Counted from the stretch's first letter, positions 33,875 to 45,545 are shown. The stretch: 64,000 bases of DNA from Scalesia atractyloides (GCA_947069175.1 CAMTDV010000013.1:59712610-59776609); one strand, 5' to 3'. Numbers and translations are program-made. The notes: a model not told the origin generated them from the sequence alone.

Positions 33875-34543
33875 CTATGTCTCCATCCCCAAATCACTGT
33901 CGTTGCCGTCATCCTGCGCGGCATTTCCAGCTTCTACAGCTGGGTCCTCCTCCGGATCCTCCTCTGGATCCTCCTCAGGGTCCTCCTCTGGATCCTCTTC
34001 TGGATCCTCTTCAGGGTCCTCCTCTGGATCCTCTTCCGGATCCTCCTCTACCGGCACTGGAGGGGCCGGTGCTGGTGCAGGTACTTGATTTTGCTCTAAC
34101 TCATGAATGTTCCAACTATTCTCCAGGACTCTGTCCTCGAGCCAGTCGGCTCTTATCTGCTCGGCACGCAGATCTCTGGCTAAGGTGTTACGAGCTATCT
34201 TACTCGTATGTTGCTCTTCCTCGAGCGAGTCGGTTTTACCTGTCAGTTGTCGGATCATCCATCCCTGTGCTAGGATGGTTTCCTGCATTCTTTCTAACTG
34301 TTCTTGTTGTTTCTGTATCATGATTCTAAGTAGGTCATTTCCTACTTCTACAGAGTTAACCGGTTCAACCGGCACAGCGATGATTGGGCGTGATGACGAC
34401 TCCTCCCCCAGAGCGAGCCTTTTCCTCGCAGCTGAGCGTGTCTCCACGCCATAAGATGGTAAGGGTTCCACCATAGGTGCCTTTCCTGGCGCTCTTGGTG
34501 GCCTAAGTTTGTCGGATGATGATGACGATGATGATGATGACAT
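33875..34543 (-). CDS. Element B extra upstream ORF (Ser-rich, coiled-coil, EEDP repeats)
   Basis: 222 codons, intact, between the PBS (34733) and gag (33607). It starts with a run of nine serines and a basic segment (GVETRSAARKRLALG). Residues about 65-150 have a heptad-like helical stretch (LLRIMIQKQQEQLERMQETI; DLRAEQIRADWLEDRVLEN). The C-terminal third is proline/alanine then about nine EEDP units, encoded by 12-bp repeats. No recognised domain. As the first ORF on the genomic RNA it would be translated before gag unless spliced or bypassed. Its integrity in an element with broken pol is compatible with recent insertion. Alternative: an extended gag leader peptide. Confidence 0.6.
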   Translation of the reverse strand: MSSSSSSSSSDKLRPPRAPGKAPMVEPLPSYGVETRSAARKRLALGEESSSRPIIAVPVEPVNSVEVGNDLLRIMIQKQQEQLERMQETILAQGWMIRQLTGKTDSLEEEQHTSKIARNTLARDLRAEQIRADWLEDRVLENSWNIHELEQNQVPAPAPAPPVPVEEDPEEDPEEDPEEDPEEDPEEDPEEDPEEDPEEDPAVEAGNAAQDDGNDSDLGMET

Positions 34544-34732
34544 TGCCTGTTAGGTCGTGTAGTTAGTTACGAGTTGTTTTCATTTCTTATTATGAAGTCA
34601 TAATCTACATAACACAGTTGTGGTACATCGCATAACAAGATATAACAGTTCGGTGCCAAACTACGTCTAGTGTCGTGTATTCAGCTATAGTTTAGGTCTA
34701 CTTCTAATGCAAACCTGGTTCTCTATAGCTAG

Positions 34733-34746
34733 TGGCTCTGATACCA
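34733..34746 (-). other. Element B primer-binding site
   Basis: Sense TGGTATCAGAGCCA, complementary to initiator Met tRNA, starts 3 nt after the 5' LTR end (LTR begins at 34750 on the plus strand). Confidence 0.88.
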
Positions 34747-34749
34747 ATC

Positions 34750-37261
34750 TGTCACACCCTCAATTTCCACTTGCGGAGTTTTACCGCGAGGCGTGTGAAC
34801 AAACCAGAATCTGAAACACTAGTACGTCGAACGACTCTATATGATTTGATAATACGTTTTCTAAAATCATTTGTCGTAGATTTTATATTGTCTTAATTAG
34901 TTACCAATATTTAGCGGAAGCATTAGTTTTTAAAGTTGAGCGGAAGCATAAAATAAGTAGTGAAGCGGGCGCCAACACAAACGCCAAAACAAATGACAAA
35001 CCCAAAACAATATTTGTAAATGAGACTCGATAAAAGATGTCTTGTTCAATGCATGTGAGTGCACCTAGAGCTCCTAGCGTCCTGAGAAACATGTAAAGAA
35101 ACAAGCGTCAACATTAAAGATGAGTGAGTTCACAGGTTTTTATGAATTCGTTTGTTCGGTTATGAGTTTGTAGCCCCCGTTATCCCTAACCCAGGATAAC
35201 GATTTAGTTCCATTATTCCAAACCCGGAATAATAAGTTGTTGTTTCCATTATCCCCAACCCGGGATAATATAGTTGTTGTTTCCATTATCCTCAACCCGG
35301 GATAATATAGTTGTTGTTTCCATTATCCTCAACCCGGGATAATATAGTTGTTTCGTAATTAAGTTCAATGTTAACATATATAGGTAGCTAGCCTAAACTT
35401 ATGTCACGTAAGAGTTCGCGATCGAAGCTGACTGTTGTGCCTCCGTGTTGCCAGGCCTATCACAGACCATGGCGAAGTTAGGCCAAATTATTCACCCGTT
35501 GACCACACCCGGTCGGCTAGCGCGACTAGCTCGGATGGGGCTTGTCGGGCCCAGTAGTACTACTTATAATTCCCCCGCTATTAAAACCCAATACTAACGA
35601 TCCGAGAGATTGACGAGGACTTAAGTGATATAGCTGCTTAGTGACCATAACATTACATTAACATCAACTTAGTTACCGAGTAGTTATGTGACGTTAATTT
35701 CGTATAACGTAAAGAGATTGAGTTTGAAGAGTGTATACATGTTTCTCCCCCTGTTGTTTAAAAACCGGATAAAGTTAGGGGCCGTGAACTCACCTTTAGT
35801 TGCTCGGTTAGTGTAGCAAAGAAGTTGTAAGGGATGGGACCGCTAATTGCGTCCTAACAAACCAATTGATTTCAAGTCAGTGTGTGAACACACCAATACA
35901 AATTCTACCCTTAATTTACGCACAAAGTGATACACACAAACAACATATCTAACACTCAAACATGCATGCAAGTATCCTCATGTGATCATAGTAACCAAAA
36001 CAATTTATCATGAACATAATCCAATCCATGCAACACTTTGGTGCACACAATCACAAGTTATCAAATTTCAGCTTAATACTCATAATTCAGCTGTTTTCTA
36101 GGATTTTTATAAAATAGTTCCAACGTTCCAAAAATTCCAATTATTTTACAGCAGGTGACAATTATTTTTCGACAACTAATGACCGAGTTACAGCCAGATG
36201 AAGTCGGCTGTAACTATTACTCAGCAACCTGTTTCAGCATATTGTTATCATAGATTCGCATAAACCGTCCATATCATTAACCTAGGCGATCAAGAACTGA
36301 TTTTCTAATCATAGATCAATACATATAACATATCCATGCAAACCCTAATCAACATCTCTAGTTTTTACAAACAAACACAGCCTATACTTTTCAGATTTCA
36401 AACAAACATTACTTGCAAATATCATTACAAATCGGCTAGCATAACCTTTCATTCAAACATACAATCTGAAAACAACAAAATCAAAACACATGTATCCGAA
36501 TATGATCTTGTAACCTATGATAAATTCTAATCTTTTAATGATAAGGTAAACGAACCGTGAGTAAGATAAGGGACCGGTGATCAAAGATGCTTGCGACCGA
36601 GAGATGATGATGAAGTAAGCTGTTTGTGTTCGAGGAAGTGAACAATGGGCTGATCTCGCGACCGAATGGAATGTAACAAGGCTGATCACGATTGATATGA
36701 TGAAGGAAGAAGCTGCTCGCGATCGATGGAACAAGAGTAAGGCTGTTTGCGGTCGAAGAGGATGAAAGGTTGGCTGCCGTCGGCTGTTTTGCTTTTAGGG
36801 TTTTGTGTTTGTGAAGGATGCATGCATCGTTAGTATATATAGGCAAAGAGATAAGGGTTACGGTTTGGGTTTGATCTCGTGGCCGAGGACTTGGGTTGGT
36901 TCGGTTTGGGTTTGATCTTGTGGCCGAGACTTGGGTTGCACGCAATGGGTTTGTGGTTTGGGTTTGATCCTTGTTCTCGGCCGAGAATGGTTTGGGTTTG
37001 TTCGGTTTGGGTTGCACGCGGCCGAGTCGTTGGATTTTAAGGTTTAAAACTTGGTTAACTCCTAGAGTCACAAGGACTCAAAGTTGGTTCGTGTCGCGGT
37101 TCGGTTCGGTTCGTGTACATATTTACCATAATTATTTTATAACTAAAACAATCACATAATCGCACATCACGTATTCACTAACTCGTACACGTTTAATACG
37201 TAGCATACAATTTATTCGACAAGTATTGCGTTTAAGTTATCCGAAAAACCGGGATGTCACA
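34750..37261 (-). repeat. Element B 5' LTR with promoter
   Basis: 2512 bp, about 99% identical to the 3' LTR but lacking 392 bp at the junction near 36166 (ACAATTAT|TTTTCGAC). The sense TATA box CTATATATAC covers 36834-36842 and is followed by a C/A-rich leader. The 37-bp array is at about 35178-35352. The deletion lies downstream of the TATA, within the transcribed part. Confidence 0.93.
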
Positions 37262-37654
37262 TGCAGGGTTTAGGACTTGCGGCTAGAGGGTTGTTTGGTC
37301 CGCGCAGGGTCAAGTAGCTTGCGCGTCTAAGTCTAACTTTGCCGTTGTGCCAAGTACACAAGGTTTGTTGTGTGATATTGTTTGGTCTAACTTGCCATTG
37401 CGCTCAAGGCTCGTTGTGTGACACGCATGTGCTGGTCTAATTTACCGTTGCGCTGAGTGCGCAAGATTCATTGTATGACCTATTGGTGTTGGTCTAATTT
37501 ACCGTTACACTGAGTGCGCAAGGCTCATTGTATGACCTATTGGTTCCAAGGAAGACGTACCATTGCACGTTGCACGCATTGTTATCCTTGTAGTATGCTG
37601 CTGAGGATATGGTTCGTTGCGTAGACACAAGATTTTTGCGACCATACCCCTCCA
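37262..37654 (-). repeat. Element C 5' LTR, outer part
   Basis: Resumes after B's second TGCAG copy and aligns with 14930-15308, including the TTGCGC repeat array. It ends ACCATACCCCTCCA at 37654, followed by TGTAT (37655-37659), the right target-site copy of element C. Confidence 0.88.
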
Positions 37655-38264
37655 TGTATGGATTTAAAAAAATATAAATAACATGATTCAAGTGGTGGTT
37701 TAGAACGACACCAAGCATGGTGTTTACTCTGATCAAACTTTTAACTCTCTTTTTATTTTATCTGGCCAATAAATATCAAGACTAGAATTTTCAAGCTGGT
37801 AGGGAAACTCCTTTCTTGTTTGGTCGAGACCTTACAAATGGATTGTAGATAAATGTAGGTTGCAAGAAGATTTTAGACATTGTTAAAAAAAAATATTGCA
37901 CTTGTATAAAACAAAAGTTACAATAACATTAGTAAGTATTCACAAGTTGTGGAAATTGAATTCTATGATTTTGTTGTTTTGGTCAGGGTAAGATATCTAG
38001 GTTAAATGAAACTATATGTATACAAAAATACGCATAAAATTAAGTTAAAAATGATTCTCTAGCCTTTTGATCGCCAACATTCGTTTTATAAATTCTTATC
38101 GCTACAAAAATCGTTAAGTAATATTGTGTTTGCTTATGGGTTGTCACACTGGGCATTGCTGAAATTATATTTACAAATAATAAAAATAATAATGCAATTC
38201 GCATCATGGTTCTAATTAAAATTAGCAAGGGTCGAAATTATAGGTTGTCACACTGGGCATTGCT
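37655..38264. other. Unassigned AT-rich sequence with a 22-bp direct repeat
   Basis: No gene seen. The 22-mer GGTTGTCACACTGGGCATTG+CT occurs exactly at 38139-38160 and 38243-38264, 104 bp apart, the second copy bordering the unknown ORF below. Confidence 0.6.
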
Positions 38265-38837
38265 TATAATGATACACACGTTGAACCAAATCCCAACCTT
38301 GAGCCAATTCATGAAAAAGTTCAGAGAGTCTTATGGCTATGAGAACCTCCACCAGATTTAACTCAGAAAAAGCGTTTTGGGCGTATCAGTGGAGAATACT
38401 CGGGCCAAATTAGAAGCTAGGATTTCAATGAGCAAAATAACTTGGTGTTAATCAAGCGAACAGATAGTGTTCAGTACTTCAGGCCGCGCTTCAAAACTCT
38501 CAGCTCTCTTCCAGCACATGATTTTCCTCACACTACTCAGATTAATTTGAACACACCAACTTCTAATAGAATTATTGGAGCATTGAAGAAGGCTTTAGAA
38601 GAAGAAAATAGAACAAGCAAGTGGAACTGGTTCAAGTCTGCTATGGGTTGTCGTGTTAAATCAAAGAATAAGTTCACTGGAGAAACTGAGGACAAGGTTG
38701 TGTACCGGCCTGCTTTGTGTTTGAAAACTATTCCATTGAGGCAATTCAATCTTGATAGTATGGAAGGAATCGGGTATTGGTACATTGATGGTAGAACGGG
38801 TGAAGCTGTGATCACAAAGAAGAAGTTACTTAAGTGA
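38265..38837 (+). pseudogene. Unrecognised ORF remnant (131 open codons)
   Basis: Open from 38442 to 38837 and starting on TTG, not ATG. The same frame continues protein-like upstream to 38265 with two stops (TGA 38340-38342, TAG 38418-38420), so the original was longer. Visible segments: SVQYFRPRFKTLSSLPAH, ALKKALEEENRTSKWNWFK, YRPALCLKTIPLRQFNLD, GIGYWYIDGRTGEAVI. Basic C-terminus, no membrane segment, no zinc knuckle. It lies about 220 bp upstream of a Copia-like PPT/LTR, so it may be the 3' ORF of an otherwise lost retroelement. I do not recognise the family. Confidence 0.45.
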
Positions 38838-39055
38838 TTGTTAAAGTATTAGATCCGATGTGGTTAGTGCTTCAAACTTTCTAATCTGAAGAAGTTGAAG
38901 CGTTAGTTTCTCCATTACATGAAAGAAGACCGAGACCCTACTCTTCCCTTTATTTGGGTTGTTTAGTTCTGTGTAAGAAACAAGGTTGGAGTGGGAAGTG
39001 ACTATTCAAAGATATGATGAAGACCTTCACAAGACTTGTAGATCCTGCATGTATC

Positions 39056-39655
39056 AAGGGGAGTCTGTAAGTGCATTTGTTGATGATAAATGTTGGATTC
39101 TGCATTTTGAAGATTCTATAGGGTCTAGTTTGTAATATTTGAATCGTTAAGGTTTGAAGATGTCTGACTTTGTAAATGTGTGTGTCCGAATATGTTATAA
39201 ATTCGGACACCACATCTTAATTTTCTATGAAGTCTGAATATGTGAGTATGAAGTCCGAATATGTGAGTAAGGGCCTGTAGTCCGAATATGTTTGCTTGTT
39301 ATGTATGTCTGAATTTGTCATAGTACAAATTCGGACTAGGCTAGCTTGTAAGGACTGATGTGTTCGTATTTATGATCTTGTATTTAAACTCTTAGTGAAT
39401 GAATGCATGAGACGACTTTTGAGATTTATCTTTCAATGCAAGTTTTCTCTGTGTAAAGAAAAAAACCCTAGCTACTGTGTGTTCTTGTGTGTGGTAATCT
39501 GTGAATACTGTGTGGATTCACAAATTGTCAATCATCATCTCGGTTCCTCTACTACTTCTACATCGTGTCCTTTGCAGCGGTTTGCATCACGTGGTGGTTT
39601 CCGCACACCACGTTAGTTGGTGGTTCGTGTTTGTGATCATGTTCGGTTGTTTGAG
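39056..39655 (+). repeat. Copia-like polypurine tract and LTR remnant
   Basis: AAGGGGAG (39056-39063) is followed by TGTAAGTGCATTTG at 39066, which looks like PPT plus LTR start. Inside are dispersed GTCCGAATATG / AATTCGGAC inverted motifs (39180-39340), a TATA-like TATTTAAA near 39381 and a pyrimidine-rich leader. The outer end and partner LTR are not found; 39655 is approximate. Confidence 0.4.
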
Positions 39656-39689
39656 GTCCGAAGGTGGACTTACATAGGTAACATAGCAT

Positions 39690-41848
39690 ATTAAATTATC
39701 CTAAAATTTTAATAACTTAGTTTGAGAAACACATGAAGTATTGGCGAACATACAAGTTTGATTACTAGCATAAGTTAAACTTTTTAAACAAATCCACATG
39801 GCATAATCGTAAATTAAGACTTAACATAACAATACTAGCATGCAGCTTATAATTGTCAACCTAAAGTGTCCCACTAGCATAATCTTGTCATCCCAACGAC
39901 AAGACCGTTTTGTATAATTTAACATGACCTCAAGAGAACAGGCGTCGTGTTATTTCTATAGCGGTATAAATGTTAAGGGAGACTCGTACGAAGTTAATGA
40001 CAAGTATAAAGCAAATAAGTGTTCTAGCATGTATGAGCTCTAGTATCACATATCAAGCATGTATATTGGATTGTTTGTTTGTGTCAAGCATATGTGTAAG
40101 TGTATGTGTGTGTTTTAATAAAAAAGTAAGCATTGCACCCAAAAGTGTCGAAAAGTTAAAACGGGTCATGTACACTCACGGTTTTGCTAAGCTTTCCGAT
40201 TAAACGCGAGTTGACGAATTGGTGAGAGTGGAGCACCGAAGTTACCCTAAATTGGGAAAACAAAGGTGTATGAGTATTTGGAGTTTGTGGAGAGTTGGGA
40301 TTCGGAATTAAGTATAAAAAGTATATGTACACAAAAATATGTCTTGTCTAAATACTCCTTTGGACACTAAGTTTGTATGTGTTTTCATGAGTCCTAACTT
40401 GTTCATTAGAATCACAAACGAGAAGTTTAGAGCGAAGATGATATAACCTAAGTTCATGACATCTAATCATAATCCGGCTAGTATCAAGAATTTGGTTAAA
40501 TATATATTTATATAATATATAGTATACTCCATCATGTATAATCATATAAATCATGTAAGTAAAGCATGGAGGTGGCATGATTTCACCCGTTAAACCTCCT
40601 TGCATGATTCACCAAAACACAATTTATCAACGTAGTTGAGAAATCCGGTTGGTCATGAATGATAAGAAGAATGCAAGATATCTAACCAACTAATATACTA
40701 AGTAGCCAAATAAGAACAACCGGGCGTGTCATACCCAACATGGCAAATGTTGGAGGTGAGGCGGGGTTAATTTACTTTAGGTCTTGGAAGCTACTTAGAT
40801 GAACACAAAGGAAACATGCAAGTGAGGTAGTGAAACAAGTTTGGAAAGCCCAAGCTTCTGTGGTTCACACATTTAGACAAATACAAGACTCACCATATGA
40901 ACAATGGTGAACTTGGATTGTCACACAGTTAAAGGTTGCTTAGCACCTCATCAAAACATGAAGCTTAGAAGGTTCTTGGACCTTCAAACTCATGAGAATC
41001 AACTCTATTTAAGCACCATAACCATAGGTTTGGTTAGGTGCAAGAAAGGTGCAATATTCTTACAAGAAAGTTAAGTTTATGAAGATGTTGTAATATATAA
41101 CTTCAGAAAAAAAAATTGGACCTCAAAAGGGTGATGTTCCACCTTAGTTTAAAATGGTAAACATGTGGAAACAATCCTAGAGGTGTTCTAAACAAGTTTG
41201 AAGCAAGAATTCATGAAGAAAAGAAAGAAGGGTGAGTTTGAACTCACTTTTGAACTTGAATGTAATCTGCCAAGAACTTGTAATTTTAGTAGATTAGGAG
41301 TGTTTAGAGAGTTGGAAAAGTGCAAATGAGGTGATGGAGGCTTGGTTTTAAAATGTTGAAGTTGGGTTTAGTGTTTAATGAGGAATGAAGGTGATTGGGG
41401 AAGGAATGGTGAAGGGTAAATGGCTAATATGCATGAAGAAAACAAGTATCTGCGGATTCAGGCCCTCGGCGTCGCTCGAAGGTGAAGGGGGAGGGCCTTC
41501 GCGTGATGCGGCGCTAGTATAATCCAGCCAGTTTTGTTTTATTTGCAATTTAGTCCCTGAACTTTGTTTGGTTTATCATTTTATGCTATAACTTCACAAT
41601 TTAACATGTTTTCAAGTATAGAACGTGTAAGTATGTGTAAATTATGTATCTTGAATGTATGGATTACCTTTTCAATGTATAAAAAGTATCAGTTTGTAAA
41701 TAAACACGTAATTAACGATTGATTGCATGTATAGCACGTATCTATAAAGTATGGAATTCCATTATGATCAAAGTCTTAGATTACAAGATTGGAAAAGAAA
41801 TGCGAATATACTTTTAAAAAAGGAAAGTACAAAATGTGAAGCATTACA
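39690..41848 (-). repeat. LTR remnant related to solo LTR F
   Basis: Shares many blocks with 7104-9053 and 10780-12500: the TATTGGCGAACATACAAGTTTG block, AACATGACC..., CACCGAAGTTACCC, GATCAAAGTCTTAGATTACA. It ends GTGAAGCATTACA at 41848. The left end is eroded and no TSD is visible. No genes. ORF-like stretches are LTR noise. Confidence 0.65.
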
Positions 41849-42172
41849 CACACACACACACAATATATATAATATATATATATATACATACATACATATA
41901 GGCCTAGGATCCTATAAAAAGAAGAAATTTGTGAGAAGGATAAGAAAGAACATGATGAGACATGATGAGAACGCATGTCATTATTTAATTTATTAGAATA
42001 AGGGCAATTAAGTACTTTAATAAAAAACGTAATTAAAGATAAAATTGAAAAACCCACATGCAATGCACATGCAAGTCCACCCCCCCCCCCCCCCCGTCTT
42101 TTAAAAGTCAATAACCTTTTATACGTAACTTTTTAAAAAAAATACACCATAACAATGAGTGTTTTTTAGTCC
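41846..42172. repeat. Simple-sequence cluster: (AC)n, (AT)n and a poly-C run
   Basis: (AC)n at 41846-41860, then TA/ATAC repeats to 41900, and an uninterrupted C run of about 16 at 42080-42095. No gene. Confidence 0.8.
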
Positions 42173-42174
42173 GT

Positions 42175-42463
42175 GGTGTTTTGTTTATTGTATGGTGATT
42201 CAAGCCGTTGTGTTTTACATTAAAACACCATGAACGTATATAAGACACCATAACATTGCAAATATCATTTACATTCAATCTTGTTTTCTATGGTGTTTTA
42301 TTTTAGGAATTCAAAACAGATTATGGTGTTTTGTAATAAAAAACAAGATTGAAAGTAAATGGAAATTGCAATGTTATGGTGTCTTATATATGTTCATGGT
42401 GTTTTACTGTAAAACATAACGCCTTATATCACTATACAATAAAAACAACATAGATAAAACACC
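42175..42463. mobile_element. Foldback MITE K
   Basis: 289 bp, bounded by GGTGTTTT and AAAACACC. The two halves are inverted copies over about 130-145 bp with few mismatches; for example CACCATGAAC..TATATAAGACACCATAAC on the left matches the reverse complement on the right. Non-coding. The direct flanks are too short to assign a TSD or superfamily. Confidence 0.75.
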
Positions 42464-45214
42464 TGTGACAAATGTCAAATAACCGGTAATTCCGTACAAT
42501 TTAATCACTACTTTTATTTTATAATCTCATGCATATTATTGTAATTTAATTGTGTAGCAGAGTCGTACGTCGTATCCTAACTATTAGGCAAGTAAATCTG
42601 ATCATAACATGTACTGGTTTCCGTTACGACACCGAACAAACCAAAACAATGACCTAAAAGTGTCGGTAGAAAGTGTTGGGTGGACTAATTGCGGTGACAC
42701 TAATTGTGTCGGTAAATCTGCTAAAATGAACCAGAACAAGGAACTACGGCATGCTAATGCCATAACTAAGTCCATATATAAATGAAAACATTGATATGAG
42801 ATCAACCATTACAAAATACATAACTTTCCTGTACAACGCCTAAATTGCAAAATTGTCCGTTCCGACCAAAAATGCGAGAAATGACAGTTTGTCCACAACA
42901 CTAATTCGGTGGATTCCGGATGCCAGAATAATAATACAATGATGTTAATCATCCTAAAATGTGAGAATAGCAAGAATGCACAAAAGACATCGTTTCCAAT
43001 CATTTAACAAACAGTGCACAATTCGACCGGAAGGCGACCATTTGTCGAAATGACGAACATTCTAGTGGCCGATTGCCTCATTCAGGCATCTAGAGAACTA
43101 GTTAAGCCTCATTTGGGACTCGGAATCCTTTCAACTAACATGAGGTCACGGAAACACAACTTTTGGAAAAGTTCGACGACAGGATATAAAAGTGCCGATG
43201 TCGAGCGAACGATCGAACGAAAGGCATCTTGGCCATCCTAGCTCATCGTATATTCGTCTAGTGAACTAGTTATGCATATTTTTAGGTCGAAAACACACTA
43301 AGTAGTCACCATGACAATTGTGGTGGTCGAAAACAAAAGCTTTCGGTCCTAAAAATAAAGTTTTCGTTCATTAGCGAATATTGTATCGATGAACGATCTA
43401 ATGACGTTTCCGTCATTCGAAACTTATATTAGATGATCAAGTGGATTAATTACCATATAATAACACTCTAAACCTAAATTATATACTAAAAATGCAAGAT
43501 CAATCCCCTAATCACAACGCTTAACTTAATGACTAAAATATCTAATAAATTAACACATATAAATAATATTTACACTTACCCCCCCCCATGTGGGCCCCAC
43601 CCACTTGATTTTGTTGAAAATGATAATTAGAAGTATGGTATGCTGATGTGATGATAATAATGAAAGAATGGTGATAATATATTAAGATCACCTCATGATC
43701 TTCATCATTCTCTCACAAAAAAAAGTTGCACCATATCCTCCATAACCCCCTAAAACCCACGGCTCAACCATCCACCATATAACCACCACTTAGCCACCAT
43801 AAACCACCACCTTAAGCCCACTTTAAAACCCTTTCAAGGCCATTCAAGAAGCTACAAAGGATGGAGGATCATTAGGTCTTCTTTGGAGCTTCATTTTCCT
43901 TCTAAGATCATCATAAACTTGTGCACCCATTGTAAGACTTATTCTTTCATAATCTAGCTTCTTTTTATGTCTAGATTAGTGATGTACAAGTTGATCATCT
44001 TGAAAATGAAGAAAAGATAAACCCAAAACCCTAACACACACCATAACAATAACACTAAATATTGTTTATTTTGTGTTGATTATGTGTTTATATGGTAGCT
44101 AGTTAGCATGTTGATGTTATTTATGTTAAAGTATGGTATAATGCTTAAATCTAAACAAGATCATCAACTACATCATCCATGAAGATTCCTACAACTTAAA
44201 GATAGCTATACTACACATGAATGATTTTTTATACACATGAATGATTTTTCATAAGAAATAAACACTAGTATTTAAGTTGTAACAATCTAAAAAAGTATAG
44301 AAATCAAAAGATTTAAAGTGATGGACTTGATTTAAATGATATCACAAAGTGGTGATTTAAAAGCGCTAATAAATATTGAAGATATCATCATGTTTTAATA
44401 GGATTTTTAACACTAAAAAGCCATGGATGATGATACATTAATGTTGTAAAATAAATATTAGGAAGATATGTGATGGATTGTTGATCTTGATTATGAGCTT
44501 AAACATGTTTTAAATACGTTTTAAAACGTGGAAAACGCCATAGTTTATGGGGAAACTATGGCGAAATTTTCTAAAAATCTAATCGCAATTAAGACATGAT
44601 TAAAGGGGTGATTAGCGGGACTAAACGCGATTAGTAACTTAAATCGTCGTTAAGTAAGCTTTTATGAAAGGGTTAAACCCTATATATATTTTTTTACAAA
44701 GAAAATAAAAATTGTAAACATATTTTGTCACCAAGAATGTTGTATAATACATATGTGTATAGTATGTGTATGTATTTAGAAGCTTAGGGTATTCACAATA
44801 AAAATACCCAATCATACACAAAAATACAACCACTTGAAAATAAGCCAATATATTCTCACAATGCGTCGAAACAATAAATGGACAAACGAAGCAATGCGGA
44901 CGATGGGCGAACGTTCACAAATACACTGTCGCGTCGATGACCAACGAATAAATCGCTGATACAAGAAGCTATTACGACGACGGGCGAGTTGCGATGAGAA
45001 AAAAGCGTGTATTAAACAACGAAGACCCGACAAGTCTAAAATATATATTTTAGACACTTAACATAAATATATGTTATCAAAATCAAAATCCGGAAAGTTA
45101 AAAATATAAAAGAATTTACTAAGTGATTTATTAGAAGTATAAAATATATACTTATACTCTATATTTAGTAAAAATTTATAAGTATAAAACTTATAAGAAA
45201 ATGGGCTCTTAAAA

Positions 45215-45545
45215 ATGAGCTTGGGCTAGGCCCAATTTATAAAGACATGGACAAAGCCCAATAGCATAAAATATATGGGCAAGGCTCAATCGTATAAACT
45301 ATATGGACAAAGCCCAGACAAGAACATGGGCTAGCCCAATGACAGATAACATGGGCTAGGCCCAATGACAAGAAAACATGGGCTAGGCCCAATGACATGA
45401 AAACATGGGCTACGCCCAATGACAAAGAAAACATGGGCTAGGCCCAATGACATGAAAACATGGGCTAGGCCCAATGGCATGGATAACATGGGCAAGGCCC
45501 AATGACACGCGTGCAAGGCACGAGGACATGTGAAGGGCAAGGCCC
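45215..45545. repeat. Minisatellite with palindromic TGGGCTAGGCCCA
   Basis: About 13 imperfect units of 25-28 bp, consensus like ACATGGGCTAGGCCCAATGACATG. The core TGGGCTAGGCCCA is an inverted repeat. Reverse frames reading GLAHVFMSLGLAH are repeat by-products. Confidence 0.85.

Larger units (their letters stand above)
25780..37261 (-). mobile_element. Element B: young Tekay-like Ty3/Gypsy retrotransposon
   Basis: 11.5 kb, minus strand. LTRs 25780-28683 and 34750-37261 start TGTCACACCCTC and end GGGATGTCACA on the plus strand. A perfect TGCAG duplication (25775-25779, 37262-37266) flanks it. It has a PBS at 34733-34746, an extra ORF, a candidate spliced gag, PR, RT, RH and IN with GPY/F and chromodomain-like tail, and a PPT. 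Only one frameshift and three in-frame stops break pol. LTRs differ by about 20 substitutions (by eye) plus a 392-bp deletion, so the insertion is recent. Confidence 0.93.
14155..37654 (-). mobile_element. Element C: Tat-type Ty3/Gypsy retrotransposon, split by element B
   Basis: Minus strand. LTRs are 14155-15308 and 24991-25779 plus 37262-37654. A perfect TGTAT duplication (14150-14154 and 37655-37659) proves both outer ends despite the nested element B. Sense order: LTR, PBS (24982-24990), gag, protease, RT, RNase H, second RNase H, integrase ending at 19542, then a 3' region with an antisense spliced gene, PPT, LTR. The extra RNase H and the antisense gene are hallmarks of the Tat lineage. 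LTRs differ at about 10% by eye, so it is old. All pol domains carry stops. Confidence 0.9.

Noticed and set aside
33864..34088. Plus-strand frame of GSSSGSSS repeats
   Set aside because: It is the reverse-strand shadow of the EEDP repeat of the element B extra ORF; no start context or independent support.
42080..42095. Poly-C run as a functional quadruplex element
   Set aside because: A homopolymer of this length may be partly a sequencing or assembly artefact and has no context suggesting function.
42809..43241. Short frames in repeat J copy 1
   Set aside because: Below 80 codons, no motif, not preserved in copy 2.
45215..45545. CRISPR array
   Set aside because: Units are degenerate, adjacent and without unique spacers, in a plant genome context; it is a minisatellite.
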